DNA of 64,000 bases, taken from JAXMAR01 sp046350295. GTDB taxonomy: Bacteria > Planctomycetota > Planctomycetia > Gemmatales > Gemmataceae. Where the stretch lies: NCBI GenBank assembly GCA_046350295.1, contig JAXMAR010000029.1, positions 34,569 to 98,568 on the forward strand, given 5' to 3'. How positions within the stretch are numbered: position 1 is the stretch's first letter; each line of letters opens with the position of its first letter. The translations under genes and the position numbers were made by a program. The notes beneath the pieces are model-generated. The model saw only the letters and a program-made list of their open reading frames with translations. It was not told the DNA's origin and ran no database searches. Of the stretch, positions 58,222-64,000 are shown piece by piece.

Positions 58222-61086
58222 CTACCGCCCCGGCGGCGGCGCCGCCGCGCCTTTGCGGACTTCCTGATACGCCGCGCTGGCCCGCGCCTCGGGAATGTCG
58301 GCGAACGCCTCGAGGGCGGCGCGGCCTTCCTTGCCGGCGAAGAAGCCGTCCTTCGCCGCCGCGCGCAACGCGCCTTCCCACTCGGCGAGGACCGCCTTGC
58401 CCGGCGGCTGCACGGTCATCGTCTTGTGCCACAGGCGAAACGCGCTCGCCCAGCGGCGCCGCTCGCTGTCGAAGCTTGCCGGCCCCCAGTAGCTGTTGCG
58501 CAGGTAGTTGAGGATGAAGGGCGTGCGCTGCCCGCGCGCCACGGCCTTCTCCAGCCACGGCTGCGCCTTCGCGTAGTAGGCTAGGGCCGCGGCAGGTTCC
58601 TTTTCCGCATAGAGGTCGCCCAGCGCCGCGAGGAACGCCCCGGCCGATCCGGCGTAGGCCGGGTTTTCCGGCGCCTTGTCCGCCAGTTCCTGGTAGATCT
58701 TTTGGCCCTTGCCGATGGCCTCTTCGGACGCGGCGAACGCCTCGGCAAGCGCGACAGCGTCCTTCTTCAGGCGCGCCGCTTCGACGCGCTGGTAGAAGAC
58801 GAGTCCGATGTTCAGGAGCGAGTCGGCCAGGGAGACGCGGAAGCGCGGCACGCCGGGATTGCACTCGGCCAGGCGCGTGCGGATCTCGATCGCTTTGCGA
58901 TAGTGAGCCAGCGCAGCCGGGCCGCCGCCGAGCGCGTTGCCGACGCTGTCGTGGCTGCCGGCCAGGTGCTCGCGGTAGTCCACGACGTCCGGTCGCATCT
59001 CCACGAGCTTTTCGTGAATCGCCAGCGCTTGCTCGTAGCGCTTGCGCGCCTCAGGCAGCGCCTTGCCGAGCCAAAAGGCGTTCCCGAGGTTGGTCTGGGC
59101 AACGGCGATGTCATCGAGAAGTTCGGGCTCGTCGTCCTGGCGCGGCCGCAGCGACTCGAAAAGATCGACGGCGTGCTCGAAGGCGGCACGGGCCTCAGCC
59201 AGGGCGCGGCGGTCGAGATAGAGGTTGCCGAGGTCGCCGAGGGCGATGGCCAGGGACCGGGTGGCGTCCATGTCGTCCGGTTGGGTCTTGTGCAGGTCGG
59301 CGAGCATGGCGCGGGCACTCTCATAGCCCTTTTCCGCCTCCGCGTTTTTCTTGAAGTTCTTGTAGAGAACGGCGGCCCGGCGCATCACCGCTTTGCCCAG
59401 GCCGCGCCGGTTTGCCGGGCTCGCTTCCTTGGCGACGAGCCGTTCGTAGGCGTCAACGGCCTGGTCGGCGAACCCGACGGCGTCTTTGCCTTCCCCCAGG
59501 TCGCTGCTGATGGAGGCGAGGCGGTAAAGCGTCTTGGCGAGGTCCCCTTCGACTTCGGGAGCGTCGCGCTGGGCGGTGACGAAGTCCTGATAGTAGGCCT
59601 TCGCCTTCTTGAGCAGATCGGCGCGCACGGTCTGCATGCCTGGGGCGTTGAGCAGGTGCTTCTCACTGACCCGGACGAAGAAGTCGTCGACAACGGCCCG
59701 CGCCCGACGCAGGTTCTCCTCGGCCCGCAGCGCCGCCGCCTCCGTCCGCGCCTGCTCGCGCCCCAGCAGCACGGCGGTGACCGATAGCCCGACGACGGCC
59801 GCCACGAGAACGGCGACGGCGGCCACCACGGCCGTGCGATGACGCCGGCCCCAGCGCGCCGCTCGCTGCCACCACCGCTCGCGGCAGGCGGCGACCGGCT
59901 CATCCGCGAGGTAACGCTGGATTTCCTGGGCCAGTTCAGCCGCCGAGGCGTAACGCCCGGCCGGCTCCTTGGACAGGGCCTTGAGACAAACGGCCTCGAG
60001 CGCCCGGGGCGTAGACGGTCGAAGCTCGCGCGGCGGCCTGGGCGTCTCCTGCTGAACGCGGCGGAGGAAGTCCTTCAGGGCCGAGTCGCGCATGGTCGCC
60101 TGCGGCGAATCGAAGCGGGGGTCCGCAAGCCTGAAAGGGGGCGCGCCCGTGAGGATCTCGTACAGCATGGCGCCAAGGCCGTAGACGTCGGTGCGGGCGT
60201 CGATCAGGTCCTGCTTGCCGGCGGCCTGCTCGGGCGCCATGTAGGCCGGCGTGCCCATGATCTCACCGGCGCGGGTGAGGCTGGTCGGCGTGTCGCCGGG
60301 AGACGACGGAGCCGCAGCCACAGCCGCCGTGGGCGTTGCACCGGTCGCCTCCTCGGCCGGCGTCCCCATCTGCTTGGCGAGGCCCCAGTCCAGGACGATG
60401 ACTTCGCCGAAATCGCCGAGGATGACGTTCTGTCCCTTGAGGTCGCGGTGAATGATCCCCTGAGCATGGGCGTACGCGAGCGCCTGGCAGACGGCGAGGA
60501 AGGCCTGCAAAAGGCCCGTCAGCGCGAGCCGATCGGAGCGGTTCTGGCGTGCCGCCTCATGATACGTCTTGATCGCCTGGGCCAGCGTTCTGCCCTTGAT
60601 GAAGCGCATCACGTAATAGGGGGGCTGCGTAGCGCTCTGTACCAGCTCATAGACGGGGACGATGCCGGGGTGTTCGAGGCGGCCCGTAATGCGGGCCTCT
60701 TCGACGAAGCGGCGCCGCAGCGATCCGTGCTGGACGGTCTCCTGCTTCAGTTCCTTAAGGGCGACATCGCGGCCGATGTGGTTGTCGCGCGCGATCCAGA
60801 TCTGGCCAAGCCCGCCGGTGGCGTGCTTGGTGAGTCGCTGGTAGCGCTCGGCGGGGACGGCGGACGGTGTTTCGACCGACGGTGGTTCGAAGAGGCCGCG
60901 GAACTTCTCGACTTCGGTGGGCGCTGAGGCTTGCGGCGGCGGCGGGAGGAACGAGGCGAGCGACTGGTCCAGCGACGCTTCCGTCGTCGCCACGTGCTCC
61001 AGCAGGGCCGCCGAGAAGCGGACGGGATCGATGTTGCCGTTTTGCAGGGCGCCGAGTCCGGCGCGCAGGGTCTGATCACGGTCCAT
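58222..61086 (-). CDS. Ser/Thr protein kinase with membrane helix and TPR sensor domain
   Basis: 954 aa from the ATG at 61086 (MDRDQTLRAGLGALQNGNID); 17 further codons upstream overlap a terminator and are unlikely. Kinase about 80-370: HATGGLGQIWIARDNHIGRD, VALKELKQE, IIHRDLKGQNVILGDFGEVI with VLDWGLAKQ and GTPAYMAPEQAAGKQ. DFG is replaced by DWG, a known variant in planctomycete kinases. Membrane helix near 416-440 (VVAAVAVLVAAVVGLSVTAV). Beyond it are ten or so TPR units (NLYLDRRALAEARAAFEHAV, NLGNAFWLGKALPEARKRYE). Predicted to sense something outside and signal inside. It leads a likely operon with DUF4350 and moxR. Confidence 0.92.
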   Translation of the reverse strand: MDRDQTLRAGLGALQNGNIDPVRFSAALLEHVATTEASLDQSLASFLPPPPQASAPTEVEKFRGLFEPPSVETPSAVPAERYQRLTKHATGGLGQIWIARDNHIGRDVALKELKQETVQHGSLRRRFVEEARITGRLEHPGIVPVYELVQSATQPPYYVMRFIKGRTLAQAIKTYHEAARQNRSDRLALTGLLQAFLAVCQALAYAHAQGIIHRDLKGQNVILGDFGEVIVLDWGLAKQMGTPAEEATGATPTAAVAAAPSSPGDTPTSLTRAGEIMGTPAYMAPEQAAGKQDLIDARTDVYGLGAMLYEILTGAPPFRLADPRFDSPQATMRDSALKDFLRRVQQETPRPPRELRPSTPRALEAVCLKALSKEPAGRYASAAELAQEIQRYLADEPVAACRERWWQRAARWGRRHRTAVVAAVAVLVAAVVGLSVTAVLLGREQARTEAAALRAEENLRRARAVVDDFFVRVSEKHLLNAPGMQTVRADLLKKAKAYYQDFVTAQRDAPEVEGDLAKTLYRLASISSDLGEGKDAVGFADQAVDAYERLVAKEASPANRRGLGKAVMRRAAVLYKNFKKNAEAEKGYESARAMLADLHKTQPDDMDATRSLAIALGDLGNLYLDRRALAEARAAFEHAVDLFESLRPRQDDEPELLDDIAVAQTNLGNAFWLGKALPEARKRYEQALAIHEKLVEMRPDVVDYREHLAGSHDSVGNALGGGPAALAHYRKAIEIRTRLAECNPGVPRFRVSLADSLLNIGLVFYQRVEAARLKKDAVALAEAFAASEEAIGKGQKIYQELADKAPENPAYAGSAGAFLAALGDLYAEKEPAAALAYYAKAQPWLEKAVARGQRTPFILNYLRNSYWGPASFDSERRRWASAFRLWHKTMTVQPPGKAVLAEWEGALRAAAKDGFFAGKEGRAALEAFADIPEARASAAYQEVRKGAAAPPPGR

Positions 61087-61134
61087 GGATTTGGGCCCCG
61101 TGCAGGGCTGTGCCGTCGCAGGCCCGCCAGGCGA

Positions 61135-61166
61135 CAAAAAACCCCGCTGCTTTCGCCACGGGGTCT
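61135..61166 (-). terminator. Rho-independent terminator of the BBP7 gene
   Basis: On the minus strand ACCCCGTGGC GAAA GCAGCGGGGT forms an imperfect stem (ACCCCG core) with a GNRA-type loop, followed by six T. It lies 42 bases after the BBP7 stop codon. Confidence 0.85.
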
Positions 61167-61207
61167 TCTGTCGCCGTGCGGCGACGCTTTGTCGGCCGAG
61201 CCGGTTC

Positions 61208-62764
61208 TCACCAGCGGAATTCGATGCCGACGTTCGCGCCTTGCGCCCAGAACGTCTTGTCTTGAATGCTGGTGAAGATCGGGCTTAGCGGCGGCTGGAT
61301 GGCGCCGAAGCCGCCCACCCCGGGCAACTGCGTCAAGTTCAGGTTGCGGTTGATCTGGTCTCCAGGCCGTGCCACGTTCGACACGAGCAGGCCCGAGTAG
61401 CCGACGATGAGGCGCACGTTCTCGCACACCTTGTAGCCGAAGTTGATGCCGACCTCCGGCACGTACGAGATGGTGTTGTGGCCGTAGTTGCCGATGTTGG
61501 TCGGCAAGGCGAGGAAGCCGCCGAGCACCGAGGCGGGCACGCCGTTGGCGTCCGGGAGGACGCGATTGCCGTTGATGGTAACGGTCTGGTAGATCTGGCC
61601 GACGGCGACCTTGCCGTAGGGATTGATGGAGAGCCGGCCCCAGTTGAACTCCGCTTCCAGCCCGAGCTGGCCGCCGAAGAAGTTGTTTTCGGCGCCGAAG
61701 CGATCGGAGGTAAGGAGGAAGCCGCCGCCCGCGGGGACGCTGCTGGTCGTGACCTCGATCCCTTCGGCGAATTGCAGGTAGCGGAAGCCGCCCAGGATGT
61801 CGAGGTGGCCGCACTTGAAGCAGCACAGCTCATGGCGCAGGTTGGCTTCCGCGCCATAGAAGCGGCTGCCGCCGCGCAGCTGGGCGGCGCCGGTGGCGAC
61901 GCCGGGGGCCGCCACCGTCAAGACGCTTTCGGCGCCGGCGACCACGTCGAAGAACGGGCGCTCGATGGTCGGCGTGCCCGCGATGAAGCGGGGATGGCGA
62001 TCGCCGAACCAGAAGAACGTGCCTTCGAGGGCGACCTTGTGCGTGCGGTCTACCCAGAAGCCGAGCGTGGTACGCGAGCCTTCACGCTCGTTGGCGTCCA
62101 CGCTTTCCGCGGTGAGGACGTCCACGCCGCGCACGCTGGCCAGACGCAGCAAGTCCGGCGACTGCGCGTGCTTGACGAACCAGTAGAGAAACTCCCCCTT
62201 GGCGTAGCCGCAGTAGCCGCGCGGTTCACGCTCCAGCTCGAAGGGAACGACCGGTTGGCCCAGCGGCGTGACCTCGCAGGTGAGGGGTAAACCGCCGGCG
62301 GCGGTCGCCGGAGCGGCGCAATCGGTACAAGCTTTTTCCGCGCGGGGCCGGTGGACCGGCGTCACCGGGACGCTGCCGACAGCCGCGCCCGGAACCAAGG
62401 CCGCTTCCGTCGACGCGGGAAGGCGTGGGGAGCCGGCGGTCGCCGCGGAGCCGGCCGACGGACCAACCGGGACGCTGGGAACGACGCCGGCCGGGGGCGG
62501 CCAGCCATGAATCACCGGCGGCGCCGCATCGCTCACCGTGGCCCGGCCGACCGGAGCCCCGGGCGCCGGCATGACCGGATACGCTGGGCCGGGATAGGCC
62601 GGGACCGGATACGCCATGGCGGGCGGATAGCCGGGGACATATCCTCCAGGGGCGACATATGCCGGCGGATAGGGAGAGGGGTAGGGAGGATAGTAGACCT
62701 GAGCATCCGCCAGGCCGCTGCTCGCGAGCACGGCCGCGATCGCGCTGAAAAGTCGTTTTCGCAT
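61208..62764 (-). CDS. BBP7-family outer-membrane beta-barrel protein
   Basis: 518 aa from the ATG at 62764. Signal peptide MRKRLFSAIAAVLASSGLAD. Next is a Pro/Tyr-rich low-complexity stretch of about 55 residues (YYPPYPSPYPPAYVAPGGYV) and a Pro/Ala linker to about 160. The rest is a planctomycete BBP7-type barrel: GYAKGEFLYWFVKHAQSPDL, SRTTLGFWVDRTHKVALEGT, RFYGAEANLRHELCCFKCGH followed by LDILGGFRYLQFAEGI, ISYVPEVGINFGYKVCENVR with LIVGYSGLL, and the terminal NVGIEFRW ending in an aromatic as outer-membrane barrels do. The cysteine cluster ELCCFKCG is typical of these proteins. It has its own terminator; the promoter lies in the 460-bp divergent region. Confidence 0.87.
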   Translation of the reverse strand: MRKRLFSAIAAVLASSGLADAQVYYPPYPSPYPPAYVAPGGYVPGYPPAMAYPVPAYPGPAYPVMPAPGAPVGRATVSDAAPPVIHGWPPPAGVVPSVPVGPSAGSAATAGSPRLPASTEAALVPGAAVGSVPVTPVHRPRAEKACTDCAAPATAAGGLPLTCEVTPLGQPVVPFELEREPRGYCGYAKGEFLYWFVKHAQSPDLLRLASVRGVDVLTAESVDANEREGSRTTLGFWVDRTHKVALEGTFFWFGDRHPRFIAGTPTIERPFFDVVAGAESVLTVAAPGVATGAAQLRGGSRFYGAEANLRHELCCFKCGHLDILGGFRYLQFAEGIEVTTSSVPAGGGFLLTSDRFGAENNFFGGQLGLEAEFNWGRLSINPYGKVAVGQIYQTVTINGNRVLPDANGVPASVLGGFLALPTNIGNYGHNTISYVPEVGINFGYKVCENVRLIVGYSGLLVSNVARPGDQINRNLNLTQLPGVGGFGAIQPPLSPIFTSIQDKTFWAQGANVGIEFRW

Positions 62765-63226
62765 GGGTCGCTTCCTTGCCGCCTTTTGCTCTGGATGAGG
62801 CCTTGAAGGAGCCTGGGCTTTTGGCTTGCCCGCAAGCCGATGATCAGCCGGTTCTGCTCGCAGCCTCGGAACGGGGCGGGGCGTCTTGCCTCGCTCTTCC
62901 GCCTCCTTCATCGGACCGTCCGTTTCTCCGGATGGAGCCAGCCGAATCGATTTTCCGTAGATTACCAGCCCGACCCTACCTTTCCTGTCGGCCGCGCCGC
63001 TCGCGCCGCTCGCGCCGGTCCTGCCGATCCGGTGGAACGGGCAAGACGGCGGCATTCACGCCCTGGCGGTGTACGCGAAAGTCCTACCACACGCCCCCTC
63101 TCGCCGGTGACCCGGTCCCAACGCCCCACTCCGTTATTTTTTGACAACCCCTACAACCTGACCCATCCTTGTACAGAGTCGTTAACATTGTAAACCTTTC
63201 GCAACACTCCTTCCCGGAACCGCCCC
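62765..63226. other. 462-bp divergent regulatory region
   Basis: It separates the starts of the BBP7 gene (minus) and the sigma54-dependent regulator (plus). TTGACA at 63141-63146 is a perfect -35 hexamer for the plus strand, but no clear -10 follows at 16-18 bases. GTTAACATTGTAAAC at 63181-63195 is an imperfect palindrome close to the regulator start. A short GCCGCTCGC tandem lies at 62997-63016. No gene seen. Confidence 0.5.
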
Positions 63227-64000
63227 ATGACCCCGAGCCGCGTGGCCCTGGTGACCGAAAACGCAACGGCCACCCGACCCGTCTGCGATTGGCTGCGCGA
63301 GTCCGCGGGCGTCGAACCCCTCGTCCACTCCTTCGCATCCGTCCGCGACATCCTCGATCGCGACGCCGATGGCGTTCTCCTCCTGCACATCGCCAGGCCC
63401 GCCGATGAAGACCTGGCCGAAGAAGTGGTTCAGGAAATCTCTTTACTCAAGCTGGCCCCCCTCGTCGTCCTGCTCGATGGCGATGCGGCGCGGGTCAACC
63501 ACCAGGAAATGAATCGCCGCATCGCCCGCCGCCTCTCCTGGCCGGCCGATGCCGACACGCTCCTGCGCCTGGTCCAGGAAATGTCCCGGGCCAAGGGCTT
63601 CAGCCGCGACCCCGACGATGCGCTCGAGGACCTCTTGAGCCGCCGCCTGCTCGCCTGGACCCCCTCGCTCCTCCCCCTCGTCGACCGCATCGCCCTCGCC
63701 GCCTGCCATGAGGTCACCGTCCTCCTGAACGGCGAAACCGGCACCGGCAAGACCTTCCTCGCCCGCCTCATCCACGAGTACTCGCCGCGCAAAACCCATC
63801 GCTTCCTCACCGTCCCCTGCGGCGCCATCTCCGCCAACCTCGTCGAAAGCGAGTTCTTCGGCCACGTCAAGGGCGCCTTCACCGGCGCCGACCGCCCCAA
63901 GATCGGCAAGTTCGCCGCCGTCGCCCAGGGCACGCTCCTCTTGGACGAGATCGACACCCTCGGCCTGGAGCAGCAAGCCACGCTCCTGCGCGTCATCGAG
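63227..64000 (+). CDS. Sigma54-dependent transcriptional regulator (NtrC class), cut by the window end
   Basis: ATG at 63227; 258 codons are present before the sequence ends, with no stop. The N-terminal 120 residues (MTPSRVALVTENATATRPVC, LLLHIARPADEDL, LAPLVVLLDGDAARVNHQEM) look like a degenerate receiver or other input domain without the usual acidic pair. The AAA+ domain follows: VTVLLNGETGTGKTFLARLI (Walker A), RFLTVPCGAISANLVESEFF, GHVKGAFTGADRPKIGKFAA with an intact GAFTGA sigma54-contact loop, and GTLLLDEIDTLGLEQQATLL (Walker B). It activates sigma54 promoters; targets are unknown. Divergent from the BBP7 gene. Confidence 0.9.
   Translation, partial: MTPSRVALVTENATATRPVCDWLRESAGVEPLVHSFASVRDILDRDADGVLLLHIARPADEDLAEEVVQEISLLKLAPLVVLLDGDAARVNHQEMNRRIARRLSWPADADTLLRLVQEMSRAKGFSRDPDDALEDLLSRRLLAWTPSLLPLVDRIALAACHEVTVLLNGETGTGKTFLARLIHEYSPRKTHRFLTVPCGAISANLVESEFFGHVKGAFTGADRPKIGKFAAVAQGTLLLDEIDTLGLEQQATLLRVIE

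Overview
The window is about 64 kb of very GC-rich bacterial DNA. Its gene content is typical of Planctomycetota, most likely a Gemmataceae-type member. The signs are several large Hanks-type Ser/Thr kinases fused to WD40, TPR or signalling domains, DUF1501 and DUF1080 (3-keto-disaccharide hydrolase) proteins, two DUF1559 prepilin-like proteins, a BBP7-type outer-membrane barrel with a Pro/Tyr-rich N-terminus, a PEP-CTERM-like protein, and a MoxR/DUF4350 pair. This assignment is inference from gene families; no rRNA or other phylogenetic marker is present, and I found no tRNA, rRNA or CRISPR.

Layout. 0-12.7 kb: housekeeping and catabolic genes (NUDIX, a broken HIT gene, an RNase HII-like protein followed by a flap-endonuclease-like protein, DUF1501, a YdjM-type membrane protein, FadJ, a sulfatase-modifying-factor/sialidase fusion, PEBP, aldo/keto reductase, CPBP protease). 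12.8-19.5 kb: an MFS transporter and two kinases, one frame-broken with a membrane tail and one of 1144 aa with a zinc-finger-like N-terminus and a WD40 propeller. 19.9-21.0 kb: a two-gene overlapping module of lower GC, the first gene resembling ADP-ribosyltransferase-fold proteins; this is the best candidate for an undescribed accessory system. 21-30.6 kb: DUF1080, a methyltransferase, a UbiA prenyltransferase, a CBS protein, a kinase-receiver-HD-GYP fusion and a divergent HerA-like ATPase, then YegP. 30.6-32.0 kb: a nested repeat cluster containing a CHC2 zinc-finger mini-gene bounded by a 26-bp perfect inverted repeat. 32-38 kb: a substrate-binding-like protein, an FGGY kinase, an N-end-rule leucyltransferase and an aminotransferase whose 5' leader looks like an attenuator. 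38.5-47.4 kb: one flagellar rod/ring/hook-filament-junction operon (flgF-G-A-H-I-J, a FlgN-like gene, flgK-L). 47.4-49.1 kb: tandem DUF1559 genes. 49.3-52.0 kb: TPR, beta-propeller and dimethylargininase-like genes broken by many small indels. 52-64 kb: an M20 amidohydrolase, FabF, a PEP-CTERM-like protein, MoxR and DUF4350, a kinase-TPR protein, a BBP7 porin-like protein, and the start of a sigma54-dependent regulator running off the end.

Two general features stand out. Several families of short dispersed palindromes and MITE-like inverted repeats sit at gene ends. Frame-breaking small indels are clustered in a few genes rather than spread evenly; they may be real decay or local sequence error, and the sequence alone cannot decide.
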